Notes: a model not told the origin generated them from the letters alone. 11,302 nt of DNA from Brevundimonas sp. UBA2388 (GCA_002343425.1 DDSO01000067.1:1-11302), one strand, 5' to 3'; numbered from the stretch's first letter, positions 1-7,849 are shown. Made by a program: numbers and translations.

Positions 1-33
1 GCGGAAGCCGCCGGCAAGACGCTCGCTCAGTAG
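1..33 (+). CDS. ccmE: 3' end of probable cytochrome c maturation protein CcmE (partial)
   Basis: An open frame enters from the left edge and ends at a TAG at 31-33, giving only the last ten residues (AEAAGKTLAQ). These are too few to identify a family by sequence. The assignment to CcmE, the periplasmic haem chaperone that hands haem to CcmF, rests on context: ccmE normally sits directly before ccmF in alphaproteobacterial System I operons, and CcmE proteins often end in a low-complexity Ala/Lys-containing tail. The stop lies 24 bp before the ccmF start, consistent with one operon. Confidence 0.55.
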   Translation, partial: AEAAGKTLAQ

Positions 34-57
34 CGCCGACATCCGGACGACAAGCTG

Positions 58-2037
58 ATGATCCCTGAACTCGGTAACTTCGCGCTCATCCTGGCGCTCT
101 GCGTCGCGCTGCTGCAGGGTGCGCTGCCGCTGATCGGCGCGCACACCAATCGCCAGCCGTGGATCGCGCTGGCCCGGCCGGCAGCGGTCGCGCAGGCGCT
201 GCTGCTGGCAGTGGCCTTCGCCTGCCTGACCACCGCCTTCGTCCAGAACGATTTCTCGGTGGTCTATGTCGCACAACATTCGAATACGCTGTTGCCGCTG
301 CAATACCGCATCGCCGCCGTCTGGGGCGGCCACGAGGGCTCGCTGCTGCTGTGGGTGCTGATCCTGGCGGCGTGGACGGTGGCGGTGGCCGCGTTCTCGC
401 GCAGCCTGCCGCTGCAGGTGGTGGCGCGCGTGCTGGGGGTGATGGGCTGGGTCAGCGTCGGCTTCCTGCTGTTCACCTTGCTGACCTCGAACCCCTTCGA
501 TCGCCTGCTGCCGGCACCGGCCGAAGGCCGCGACCTTAACCCGCTGCTGCAGGACCCGGGCCTCGCGTTCCATCCGCCGTTCCTCTATCTCGGCTATGTC
601 GGCCTCTCGATGGCCTTCAGCTTCGCCGTCGCCGCCCTGATCGAGGGGCGGGTGGACGCCGCCTGGGCGCGGTGGGTGCGGCCCTGGACGCTGGCGGCGT
701 GGATGTTTCTGACCATCGGCATCGCGCTTGGGTCGTGGTGGGCCTATTACGAATTGGGCTGGGGCGGGTTCTGGTTCTGGGATCCGGTCGAGAATGCCAG
801 CTTCATGCCCTGGCTTCTGGCCGCCGCCCTGCTGCATTCCGCCATTGTCGTTGAAAAGCGCGAGGCGCTGAAAAGCTGGACCATCCTGCTGGCGATCATG
901 ACCTTCTCGCTGAGCATGATCGGCACCTTCCTTGTGCGGTCGGGGGTTCTGACCAGCGTCCATGCCTTTGCGGTGGATCCCGAGCGTGGGGCCTACATCC
1001 TGGTCTTCATCCTCATCGCCACCGGTTCTGCGCTGGGTCTCTACGCCTGGCGGGCGCCGGCGATGCGGACCGGGGCCATGTTTTCGCCGCTGTCGCGCGA
1101 GGCCGGGATCACCCTGAACAACCTGTTCCTGCTGGCGGCCACCGCGACGGTGTTCCTTGGCACCTTCTATCCGGTGTTCATCGACGTCCTGAGCGGCGAC
1201 AAGATTTCGGTGGGCCCGCCGTACTATAATCTGACCTTCGTGCCGCTGTTCATTCCGTTGCTGGTGCTGGTTGCGTTCGGGCCGATGCTGAACTGGAAGC
1301 GCGATACCGCACGCGCTGTGCTGATGCGGCTGCGCTGGCCGATCGGCGTCTCGGTCGTCGCGGCGGCCGCAGGGGTCGCGGTGTTCGGGATCGCCGACGT
1401 CGGGGCCGCGCTGGGGATTGCACTGGGTGTCTGGCTGATCGTGGCGGCCTTCATGCTGCTGGCGCGACGTTGGGGGATCGGCCGGAAGGGCGCCGAAACC
1501 GGGCGGCTGATCCGCACCACGCCGCTGGCCTTCTGGGCGGTGGCGGTCGCACACGCCGGGCTTGGCGTCACCACGATCGGCGTCACGGCGATCACGGCCT
1601 GGACGGACAGCGAGGTCGTGACCATGAACCCGGGCCAGACCATCGAGTTCGCTGGTCGACAGATCACGCTGGATGCGCTGGGGCCGGGCAGGGGCCCGAA
1701 CTATCAGGCGGATCAGGCGCGCTTCCGTGTCGAGGGCAGGGGGCAGCCGTTCCTGATGGTGTCGGAGAAGCGCTTCTATCCGTCCAGTCAGACCCAGACG
1801 ACCGAGGCGGGCATCCGCGGCGAGGCGATGGGCAATCTCTATATTTCCGTGGGTGAGAGCGCGACGCCCGGAGCGGCGACGGTCCGGCTCTGGTGGCATC
1901 CGCTGGTCGGCTGGATCTGGGGCGGGACCATGATCATGGCCTTCGGCGGCGTGCTGTCGCTGTCGGACCGGCGGACGCGGCTGGCCATGCCCGCCCGCAA
2001 GGCGGCGCCGGTCAAGGCCACGGAGGCGGCGACATGA
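58..2037 (+). CDS. ccmF: Haem lyase CcmF, cytochrome c maturation System I
   Basis: CcmF is the inner-membrane core of the System I haem lyase. It takes haem from holo-CcmE and, with CcmH and CcmI, attaches it to CxxCH motifs of apocytochromes c on the periplasmic side. The 659-residue length is normal for the family and the protein is strongly hydrophobic with many membrane helices. The tryptophan-rich WWD haem-handling motif is intact at residues 235-246 (WGGFWFWDPVEN). Histidines at 172 (FHPPFLYLG), 260, 302 (SVHAFA) and 499 fall where the haem-ligand histidines of E. coli CcmF lie. A hydrophobic helix near the C-terminus precedes a basic tail. The ribosome site before ATG 58 is weak, but the start gives the expected N-terminus and follows the upstream stop by 24 bp. 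The stop TGA overlaps the ccmG ATG. Identification is secure. Confidence 0.97.
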   Translation: MIPELGNFALILALCVALLQGALPLIGAHTNRQPWIALARPAAVAQALLLAVAFACLTTAFVQNDFSVVYVAQHSNTLLPLQYRIAAVWGGHEGSLLLWVLILAAWTVAVAAFSRSLPLQVVARVLGVMGWVSVGFLLFTLLTSNPFDRLLPAPAEGRDLNPLLQDPGLAFHPPFLYLGYVGLSMAFSFAVAALIEGRVDAAWARWVRPWTLAAWMFLTIGIALGSWWAYYELGWGGFWFWDPVENASFMPWLLAAALLHSAIVVEKREALKSWTILLAIMTFSLSMIGTFLVRSGVLTSVHAFAVDPERGAYILVFILIATGSALGLYAWRAPAMRTGAMFSPLSREAGITLNNLFLLAATATVFLGTFYPVFIDVLSGDKISVGPPYYNLTFVPLFIPLLVLVAFGPMLNWKRDTARAVLMRLRWPIGVSVVAAAAGVAVFGIADVGAALGIALGVWLIVAAFMLLARRWGIGRKGAETGRLIRTTPLAFWAVAVAHAGLGVTTIGVTAITAWTDSEVVTMNPGQTIEFAGRQITLDALGPGRGPNYQADQARFRVEGRGQPFLMVSEKRFYPSSQTQTTEAGIRGEAMGNLYISVGESATPGAATVRLWWHPLVGWIWGGTMIMAFGGVLSLSDRRTRLAMPARKAAPVKATEAAT

Positions 2038-2570
2038 GACGGCTGGCCTTCATCGTTCCGATCCTGCTGTTCCTGATGGTCGCCGCGGCCCTCGGTCTGG
2101 GTCTGCGCCGCGATCCCAGTATCCTGCCGTCCATGTTGATCGACCGGCCGATCCCGACCTTCGATCTGCCGGGCCTGACGCCCGAGGACACCGTGGGGCT
2201 GGCGTCCACGGATTTCACCGGCAAGCCGGTGCTGCTCAACGTCTTCGCCTCCTGGTGCGTCGCCTGCGTCATCGAGCATCCGATGCTGCTGCGGCTCCAG
2301 GCGCAGGGCGTGACCATTCACGGACTGGACTGGAAGGATGAGCCCTCGGCCGGTGCGGAATGGCTGGCGCAGCGGGGCAATCCCTACACCCTGATCGGGT
2401 CGGACCCGAACGGCCGCACCGGCATCGATTTCGGCGTCACGGGCGCCCCCGAGACCTTCGTCATCGACGGCCATGGTCGGGTTCGCTACCGCCACGTCGG
2501 TCCGATCACGCCGGAGGTCTGGACTGAGACCCTGCAGCCCATGATGGACCGGCTGGAGCGCGAGACATGA
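2034..2570 (+). CDS. ccmG: Thiol:disulfide interchange protein CcmG/DsbE
   Basis: CcmG is a membrane-tethered periplasmic thioredoxin-like protein that keeps apocytochrome and CcmH cysteines reduced before haem attachment. The 178-residue protein opens with an uncleaved signal anchor (about residues 3-22). A thioredoxin fold follows, with active site W74-C75-V-A-C78 and the cis-proline at P139 in the GAPETFVID segment, which is typical of CcmG. Length and layout match the family. The start ATG at 2034 overlaps the ccmF stop in an ATGA junction, and its own stop overlaps the ccmH start in the same way, so it is probably translated by re-initiation. A longer in-frame start upstream (1893) would add residues overlapping ccmF that look like a shadow translation and was not used. 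Confidence 0.96.
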   Translation: MRRLAFIVPILLFLMVAAALGLGLRRDPSILPSMLIDRPIPTFDLPGLTPEDTVGLASTDFTGKPVLLNVFASWCVACVIEHPMLLRLQAQGVTIHGLDWKDEPSAGAEWLAQRGNPYTLIGSDPNGRTGIDFGVTGAPETFVIDGHGRVRYRHVGPITPEVWTETLQPMMDRLERET

Positions 2571-3040
2571 GACGCTTCGTCCTCGGACTGTTCTGCGCCC
2601 TGCTGGTCGCCGGACCCGTCGCGGCGGTCCTGCCGGAGGAGCAACTGACTGACCCGGCGCTTGAGGCAAGGGCGCGGGAGATCAGTCAGGAACTGCGCTG
2701 CGTCGTCTGCCAGAACCAGTCGATCGACGACTCCGACGCCCCGCTCGCCGCCGACCTGAGGGCTATCGTGCGCGAGCGGCTGACCGCCGGAGACACCAAT
2801 GAAGAGGTGATGGCCTATATCGTCGCCCGTTACGGCAATTTCGTGCTGCTCAAGCCGCCGCTCGATGTGCAGACCATCCTGCTGTGGAGCGCGCCCCTGC
2901 TGGTGCTGATCCCCGGAGGGTTGGGGCTGGCCCTGTATCTGCGCCGTCGCAACCGGACCGGCGCGGCCGATCCCACCCCCTTGTCGGCCGAGGAGCGAAG
3001 TGCGCTCGCCGGCATACTGAAAGTCGATGACGCGTCATGA
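2567..3040 (+). CDS. ccmH: Cytochrome c maturation thiol oxidoreductase CcmH (CycL type)
   Basis: CcmH is a periplasm-facing membrane protein that acts with CcmG to resolve or reduce disulfides in apocytochrome CxxCH motifs and associates with CcmF and CcmI in the haem lyase complex. The 157-residue product has a signal peptide (about 1-20, ending GPVAA), then the diagnostic LRCVVCQNQS motif with C45 and C48, a helical domain, and a C-terminal membrane helix at about 103-126 followed by basic residues (RRRNR). This is the short, single-domain form without a fused TPR region; the TPR part is the separate next gene, as usual in alphaproteobacteria. ATGA overlaps join it to ccmG upstream and ccmI downstream. 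Confidence 0.96.
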   Translation: MRRFVLGLFCALLVAGPVAAVLPEEQLTDPALEARAREISQELRCVVCQNQSIDDSDAPLAADLRAIVRERLTAGDTNEEVMAYIVARYGNFVLLKPPLDVQTILLWSAPLLVLIPGGLGLALYLRRRNRTGAADPTPLSAEERSALAGILKVDDAS

Positions 3041-4236
3041 TCCTCTGGATTGTCCTGACCCTGATGATCGCCCTGGCCGTGGTCGGCCTGGCCATACCGC
3101 TGATCCGGCCGGGCGGAGTTCTGGACCGGCGGACGACCTCCGCAGAGGTGCTGAAGGCGCAGCTGGCCGATCTGGACCGTCAGGCCGAGGCCGGAACAGC
3201 GCCGCCCGAGGACATCGCGGCCCTGCGTCTGGAGGTCGAGCGCCGGGCGCTGGCTGAAGGGGTGGAGACCAAGCCGACCGGCCGGCCGTTGGGCGAAAAG
3301 GCCCTGATCCGGCTGGCGCTGGGACTGGCGGCCGTCGTCGCCCTGGGCGGCGCCGGGCTTTACGCCCTGCTGGGCCGGCCCGATCTTCCGGGCGCCGGAG
3401 CGCGCAGCACAGCCATGGCGGCGACCCCGGCTGATGCGGCGCATGACGGCACGGACGTCCAGGCCATGATCGTCCAGCTGGAGACCCAGCTTCGCCAGAC
3501 GCCCGAAGATGTCGACGGCTGGCGGATGCTCGGCTGGTCCTATTTCCAGACGGGCCGGTTCGCCGAGGCGGCCGAGGCCTATGGCCGGGCGGCGACGCTG
3601 GAGCCGACCAACGCCGAGCATTTCTCGGCCCAGGGCGAGGCGCTGGTGCAGGCCGGGGGAGGGCAGGTGACACCGCCCGCTCTGACGGCCTTCCGGGGTG
3701 CCCTGCGCGCCGACCCGCAGGACCCCCGCGCGCGCTATTTCGTGGCCGTGGAGATGGATCAGCGCGGCGAGCGGGAAGCGGCGATGACGGCCTGGATCGA
3801 CCTGATCAACTCCGCCCCGCCGGGCGCGCCCTGGGCAGCCGAGGTCCGGGCCTTTGTCGAGGATCTGGCGCGCGAGCGGGGACAGAACATTTCGGGCCGT
3901 CTGCGTCCGGCGCCAGCGGGAGCACCCGCCGCGGCAGCGGTCCCGCCCGGCATTCCGGGTCCGACAGCGGCCCAGATCGCGGAGGCCCAGAATATGGCCC
4001 CGGCCGATCAGCAGGCCATGATCCAGGGCATGGTCAGCGGCCTTGAAGAGCGGCTCAGGGCGTCGCCCCGCGATCGCGACGGCTGGGTGCGGCTGATGCG
4101 GGCCCGGATGGTGCTGGGCGACAGCGCGGCGGCGACGACCGCGTATCGCAACGGGATGAGGGCCTTTGCCGACTCGCCGACCGAGCAGGCCGCCCTGACC
4201 GAGGCGGCGCGGGGCCTTCGCGTGCCGGGCGCCTGA
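3037..4236 (+). CDS. ccmI: Cytochrome c biogenesis TPR protein CcmI (CycH)
   Basis: CcmI is a membrane-bound chaperone that binds the C-terminal helix of apocytochromes c and presents them to CcmF and CcmH. The 399-residue protein has a first membrane helix at about 2-23, a cytoplasmic loop with helical character, a second helix at about 90-112, then a large periplasmic region with tetratricopeptide-like repeats (for example YFQTGRFAEAAEAYGRAATL near 168-187). A segment of the pattern M[IV]xxLExxLRxxPxDxDGWxxL occurs twice, at 144-165 and 332-353, separated by TPR helices and an Ala/Pro-rich linker near residues 287-310. Its ATG overlaps the ccmH stop (ATGA). It is the last ccm gene here; a hairpin follows it. 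Confidence 0.94.
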   Translation: MILWIVLTLMIALAVVGLAIPLIRPGGVLDRRTTSAEVLKAQLADLDRQAEAGTAPPEDIAALRLEVERRALAEGVETKPTGRPLGEKALIRLALGLAAVVALGGAGLYALLGRPDLPGAGARSTAMAATPADAAHDGTDVQAMIVQLETQLRQTPEDVDGWRMLGWSYFQTGRFAEAAEAYGRAATLEPTNAEHFSAQGEALVQAGGGQVTPPALTAFRGALRADPQDPRARYFVAVEMDQRGEREAAMTAWIDLINSAPPGAPWAAEVRAFVEDLARERGQNISGRLRPAPAGAPAAAAVPPGIPGPTAAQIAEAQNMAPADQQAMIQGMVSGLEERLRASPRDRDGWVRLMRARMVLGDSAAATTAYRNGMRAFADSPTEQAALTEAARGLRVPGA

Positions 4237-4249
4237 TCGAGCGGACTAT

Positions 4250-4268
4250 CGCGAGGCGCGACCTCGCG
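4250..4268 (+). terminator. GC-rich hairpin after ccmI, possible terminator
   Basis: A perfect 7-bp inverted repeat (CGCGAGG, 5-nt loop CGCGA, CCTCGCG) begins 14 bp after the ccmI stop. It is placed where the ccm operon should end, before a functionally unrelated pair of genes. There is no T-tract after the stem, so it is not a classical intrinsic terminator. It could pause RNA polymerase, protect the 3' end of the ccm transcript, or be incidental in GC-rich DNA. Confidence 0.35.
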
Positions 4269-4322
4269 TGACAAGAAACAGCGTTCCGGTTCAAGGTGCC
4301 GCGCGAGTGGGGGCCGGGCGTA

Positions 4323-6212
4323 ATGACCGAGGCATCGTTACAGGACGCGATCCTGTCTGCGGTCAGCCAGCCGCTGGTCGCCGGCGCAATTGCGGCCGGC
4401 GCCGCCCTCATCGCGCTCTTCGCCCTGCTGGGCCGCCGTCGGCGTCCGTCCGCGACCGTCCGACCGGCCGCTGCGTCTGAACCCGCCGATCCAGTACCGC
4501 ATTCCCCCTCCGCACCGCCCGTCGCCGTGACGGTCGCCGCTCCCGTATTGGAAAAGACGATGACCAAGGCCTCGGATCTGTTTGTCGCCTGTCTGGAGGA
4601 GGAGGGCTGCGAATATGTCTTCGGCGTTCCCGGCGAGGAGAACCTCGACTTCCTCGACAGCCTGTCGCGCAGCAGCAAAATCAAGCTCATCCTGACCCGG
4701 CATGAGCAGGGGGCCGGCTTCATGGCGGCCACCTACGGACGGCACACGGGCAAGGCCGGGGTCTGTCTGGCGACCCTGGGGCCCGGCGCGACCAATCTGG
4801 TGACCGCCGCGGCCTACGCCCAGCTGGGCGGGATGCCGATGCTGATGATCACCGGCCAGAAGCCGATCAAGTCGTCGAAACAGGGCCGGTTCCAGATTCT
4901 CGACGTCGTCGACATGATGCGGCCGATCACCAAATTCACCCACCAGCTGGCCTCGGCCGACAACATCCCGGCGAGGGTGCGCGAGGCGGTGCGGCTGGCC
5001 CAGGAGGAGAAGCCGGGCGCGACCCATCTGGAGTTCCCGGAGGACATTGCCCACGAACAGACGACGTCGCCGGTCATCGTCGCCAGCCAGGTCCGGCGCC
5101 CCGTGGCCGACGACAAGTCGATCCGCATAGCCGTCGACCGTATCGCCCGGGCGAAGTCGCCGCTGCTGATCATCGGCGCCGGCGCCAACCGCAAGCTGAC
5201 CAGCCGGATGCTGACCGAACTCGTTGAAAAGACCGGTATTCCCTACATCACCACCCAGCTGGGCAAGGGGGTGATCGACGAGCGGAACCCGAAATACCTG
5301 GGCTGCGCGGCGCTGTCCTCCGGCGACTTCGTGCACCGGGTCATCGAGGCCGCGGACGTCATCATCAACGTCGGCCATGACGTGATCGAGAAGCCGCCCT
5401 TCTTCATGAAGCCGGGCGGCTGCGACGTCATCCATATCGGCTTCCGCACGGCCGAGGTCGATCCGGTCTATTTCCCGCAGATCGAGGTGGTCGGGGATAT
5501 CGCCAACGCCATCTGGCAGATCAAGGAGAGCCTGTCGGCCCAGCCGCACTGGAGCTTCGATCCCATGGTCCGGGCGCACCGGGCGGAGCTGGATCACACT
5601 GCGGCGGCCGTTGGCGACCTGCGCTGCCCGGTCTATCCGCAGTACCTCGTGGACCAGGTCCGCAAGGTGATGCCGTCGGACGGAATCCTGTGCCTCGACA
5701 ATGGCGTCTACAAGATCTGGTTCACGCGCAGCTATCCGGCCCACATGCCCAATACTTTCCTGGTCGACAATGCGCTGGCAACCATGGGGGCGGGCCTGCC
5801 GTCTGCGATGGCGTCGAGCATGGTCTTCCCCGACCGCAAGGTCATGGCCGTCTGCGGCGACGGCGGCTTCATGATGAACAGCCAGGAGTTGGAGACCGCC
5901 GTCAGGCTGAAGTTGAACCTCGTGGTGCTGATCCTGAACGACAACAGCTACGGCATGATCCGCTGGAAACAGGCCAATATGAGTTTCCAGGACTGGGGCC
6001 TGACCTATGGCAACCCCGACTTCGTCAAATACGCCGAGAGCTACGGGGCCCAAGGGCATCGGGTGACCTCGGCAGAGAGTATGCCGGCCCTGTTGAAACA
6101 GTGCCTTGATACGCCGGGGGTTCATGTGGTCGAGGTGCCCATCGACTACGCCGACAATGATCGCATCCTCAACAAGGATGTCCGCGAACTCAGCGCGGCC
6201 TTGCCGGTTTAA
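4323..6212 (+). CDS. AlsS-like acetolactate synthase family ThDP enzyme with N-terminal membrane segment
   Basis: This is a thiamine-diphosphate enzyme of the pyruvate-decarboxylating/carboligating family, closest in motifs to catabolic acetolactate synthase (2 pyruvate to acetolactate plus CO2). Numbering from ATG 4323 (629 residues), the catalytic glutamate is E128 in TRHEQGAGF. The ThDP/Mg motif runs from GDGG at 512-515 to the ND at 539-540, and the ELETAVRLK and FVKYAESYGA segments resemble Bacillus AlsS. The family-sized core (550 residues) begins at ATG 4560. Upstream, the frame stays open with coding-like third positions and encodes a hydrophobic helix (about 18-36), then RRRR and an Ala/Pro linker; this would anchor the enzyme with the catalytic part in the cytoplasm. 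A GTG at 4296 is a further possible start. No start has a strong ribosome site, so the N-terminus is uncertain. There is no ilvN neighbour, which argues against branched-chain biosynthesis. Decarboxylase or other carboligase activity remains possible. Confidence 0.85.
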   Translation: MTEASLQDAILSAVSQPLVAGAIAAGAALIALFALLGRRRRPSATVRPAAASEPADPVPHSPSAPPVAVTVAAPVLEKTMTKASDLFVACLEEEGCEYVFGVPGEENLDFLDSLSRSSKIKLILTRHEQGAGFMAATYGRHTGKAGVCLATLGPGATNLVTAAAYAQLGGMPMLMITGQKPIKSSKQGRFQILDVVDMMRPITKFTHQLASADNIPARVREAVRLAQEEKPGATHLEFPEDIAHEQTTSPVIVASQVRRPVADDKSIRIAVDRIARAKSPLLIIGAGANRKLTSRMLTELVEKTGIPYITTQLGKGVIDERNPKYLGCAALSSGDFVHRVIEAADVIINVGHDVIEKPPFFMKPGGCDVIHIGFRTAEVDPVYFPQIEVVGDIANAIWQIKESLSAQPHWSFDPMVRAHRAELDHTAAAVGDLRCPVYPQYLVDQVRKVMPSDGILCLDNGVYKIWFTRSYPAHMPNTFLVDNALATMGAGLPSAMASSMVFPDRKVMAVCGDGGFMMNSQELETAVRLKLNLVVLILNDNSYGMIRWKQANMSFQDWGLTYGNPDFVKYAESYGAQGHRVTSAESMPALLKQCLDTPGVHVVEVPIDYADNDRILNKDVRELSAALPV

Positions 6213-6229
6213 TCTCCAGTCCCCCCGCC

Positions 6230-6233
6230 GGAG
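6230..6233 (+). promoter_or_regulatory. Ribosome binding site for the aldehyde dehydrogenase
   Basis: GGAG lies 7 nt before ATG 6241 in the 28-bp gap after the ThDP enzyme stop. It supports ATG 6241 over the in-frame upstream start at 6106, which would overlap the preceding gene by about 100 bp. Confidence 0.6.
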
Positions 6234-6240
6234 CCGTCCC

Positions 6241-7779
6241 ATGCCGTCCCTGAAAGCCTCCTATCCGCTCTACCTGGCCAATGAGGCGATCTCGCCCAAC
6301 CAGGAACTGGAGGTGACCGACAAGTATTCGGGCAAGGTGGCGACGCGCGTGGCAATGGCTGACGCCACGATGATCGACCGTGCCATCGGCGAGGCGGTCA
6401 AGGCGACGGAGCCCATGGCCCGGATGGCGGCCTATGAGCGGCAGGCGGTGCTGGCCCACTGCGTCAAACGCTTTCAGGAGCGGGCCGACGAACTGGCCTA
6501 CGCCCTGTGCATCGAGGCCGGGAAGCCGATCAAGGATTCGCGCGGCGAGGTGACCCGGCTGATCGACACCTTCCGCATCGCGGCGGAGGAGTCGGTGCGC
6601 ATGACCGGCGAGGTCCAGCCGCTGGACATCTCGGCCCGCGCCCGGGGTTATCAGGGGATGTGGAAGCGGGTGCCGATCGGGCCGTGTTCCTTCATCTCCC
6701 CGTTCAACTTCCCGCTCAACCTGGCGGCGCACAAGATCGCGCCGGCGCTGGCGGTCGGCTGCCCGTTCGTGATGAAGCCGGCTTCGCGCACGCCGCTGGG
6801 CGCGCTGATCATCGGCGAGGTGCTGGCCGAGACCGATCTCCCGAAGGGGGCCTTCTCCATCCTGCCGGCGACGCGCGACGGCTCGGACCTGTTCACCACC
6901 GATGATCGCCTCAAGCTGCTGTCCTTCACCGGCTCGCCCGAGGTGGGCTGGGCGCTGAAGGCGAAGTCCGGCAAGAAGAAGGTGGTGCTCGAACTGGGCG
7001 GAAATGCCGCCGTTATCGTCGACAGCGACAGCGATCTGGAGGACGCCGCCGAGCGGATCATCTTCGGCGCCTTCTACCAGTCGGGCCAGTCCTGCATCGG
7101 AGTGCAGCGCATCCTGATCCACGACGACATCTTTGGTCCGATGCGCGACCTGCTGGTGAAGAAGGCGAAGGCCCTGATCTGCGGCGATCCGCGTGAGGAG
7201 ACCACCTTCATCGGTCCGATGATCGACGAGAAGGAGGCGAGCCGGCTCGAGGCCTGGATCAATGAGGCCCGCGCCGCCGGAGCGACCGTTCTGTGCGGCG
7301 GCAACCGCACTGGCGCCATGCTGGACGCGACCCTGCTGGAAGGCGTCGGGCGCGGCCTGAAGATCCGGGAGGAGGAGGCCTTCGGCCCGGTCGCCATCCT
7401 GTCCCGCTTCGCGGATTTCGAGGCGGCCCTCGCGGAGGTGAACGATTCCAGGTTCGGCCTGCAGGCGGGCATCTTCAGCCGCGACATCCACAAGGCCATG
7501 CGGGCCTGGGACGTGCTGGAGGTCGGCGGCATCCTGATCGGCGACGTGCCCAGCTATCGTGTCGACAACATGCCGTATGGCGGAGTGAAGGACTCCGGGC
7601 TCGGCCGCGAGGGCGTGAAATTCGCCATGGAGGACATGACCGAAATCCGCAATCTGGTCATCCGCCAGCGGCCGGTGGAAAGCGCCCCGGCGTCCGCGCC
7701 GCACGCCGCGGAGCCGGCGCCGGTCCAGCCCTCGCCGCCGCCGCCCGGCCGCACGGGCTGGTTCGGACGGAAGACCTGA
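6241..7779 (+). CDS. NAD(P)-dependent aldehyde dehydrogenase
   Basis: This ALDH-superfamily enzyme oxidises an aldehyde to the carboxylic acid (or acyl derivative) with NAD(P)+. All hallmark residues are present in the 512-residue protein: N156 in SPFNFPLN, K179 in MKPASRTP (cofactor), the FTGSPEVGW cofactor loop, general base E251 in ELGGN, and nucleophile C285 in SGQSCIG. The C-terminal PYGGVKDSGLGREG oligomerisation and substrate region is intact. It resembles the lactaldehyde/NADP-glyceraldehyde-3-phosphate branch (ALDH family 21-like), but the substrate cannot be assigned. The usual ALDH fold ends near residue 476; residues about 478-512 form an unusual Ala/Pro-rich tail finishing GWFGRKT. 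It lies 28 bp behind the ThDP enzyme with a good GGAG site, so the two are probably co-transcribed. It may oxidise an aldehyde released by that enzyme, which is an inference. Confidence 0.93.
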   Translation: MPSLKASYPLYLANEAISPNQELEVTDKYSGKVATRVAMADATMIDRAIGEAVKATEPMARMAAYERQAVLAHCVKRFQERADELAYALCIEAGKPIKDSRGEVTRLIDTFRIAAEESVRMTGEVQPLDISARARGYQGMWKRVPIGPCSFISPFNFPLNLAAHKIAPALAVGCPFVMKPASRTPLGALIIGEVLAETDLPKGAFSILPATRDGSDLFTTDDRLKLLSFTGSPEVGWALKAKSGKKKVVLELGGNAAVIVDSDSDLEDAAERIIFGAFYQSGQSCIGVQRILIHDDIFGPMRDLLVKKAKALICGDPREETTFIGPMIDEKEASRLEAWINEARAAGATVLCGGNRTGAMLDATLLEGVGRGLKIREEEAFGPVAILSRFADFEAALAEVNDSRFGLQAGIFSRDIHKAMRAWDVLEVGGILIGDVPSYRVDNMPYGGVKDSGLGREGVKFAMEDMTEIRNLVIRQRPVESAPASAPHAAEPAPVQPSPPPPGRTGWFGRKT

Positions 7780-7787
7780 GCGCGGCG

Positions 7788-7815
7788 GCTTCCGTCGCAA
7801 GCGACGCTCAGAAGC
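7788..7815 (+). terminator. Interrupted hairpin after the aldehyde dehydrogenase
   Basis: GCTTC-CGTCG, loop CAAG, CGACG-(ctca)-GAAGC forms two stacked 5-bp stems with a 4-nt bulge, beginning 8 bp after the ALDH stop. Only a short T-containing stretch follows (ctctttgtc), so termination strength is doubtful. Position alone suggests it ends the ThDP enzyme/ALDH transcript. Confidence 0.35.
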
Positions 7816-7826
7816 ATGAACTCTTT

Positions 7827-7849
7827 GTCACGCGGCGGCAGGTTGTGAC
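7827..7849. promoter_or_regulatory. Inverted repeat GTCAC-N13-GTGAC, possible operator
   Basis: Two 5-bp half-sites face each other with a 13-nt spacer in the 128-bp gap upstream of the secreted-protein operon, and sit within two near-identical 8-mers (TTGTCACG at 7825, TTGTGACG at 7843) 18 bp apart. Either arrangement could bind a dimeric regulator or contribute a -35-like element. No convincing -10 box was found, so the promoter itself cannot be placed. Confidence 0.25.

Noticed and set aside
1839..2669. 276-residue minus-strand open frame across ccmF, ccmG and ccmH
   Set aside because: Covers three well-identified genes in antisense and has shadow-like composition.
6106..6240. Upstream in-frame start for the aldehyde dehydrogenase
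   Set aside because: Would overlap the ThDP enzyme by about 100 bp and add a non-ALDH N-terminus; ATG 6241 has a proper GGAG site and the expected beginning.
4338..6242. 634-residue open frame on the minus strand opposite the ThDP enzyme
   Set aside because: It is the antisense shadow of a strongly biased GC-rich gene: rich in His, Asp, Arg and Gly, with no recognisable motif, while the + strand frame has all catalytic motifs.
6190..7800. 536-residue open frame on the minus strand opposite the aldehyde dehydrogenase
   Set aside because: Same shadow composition and no domain; the + strand encodes a complete ALDH with catalytic Asn, Glu and Cys.
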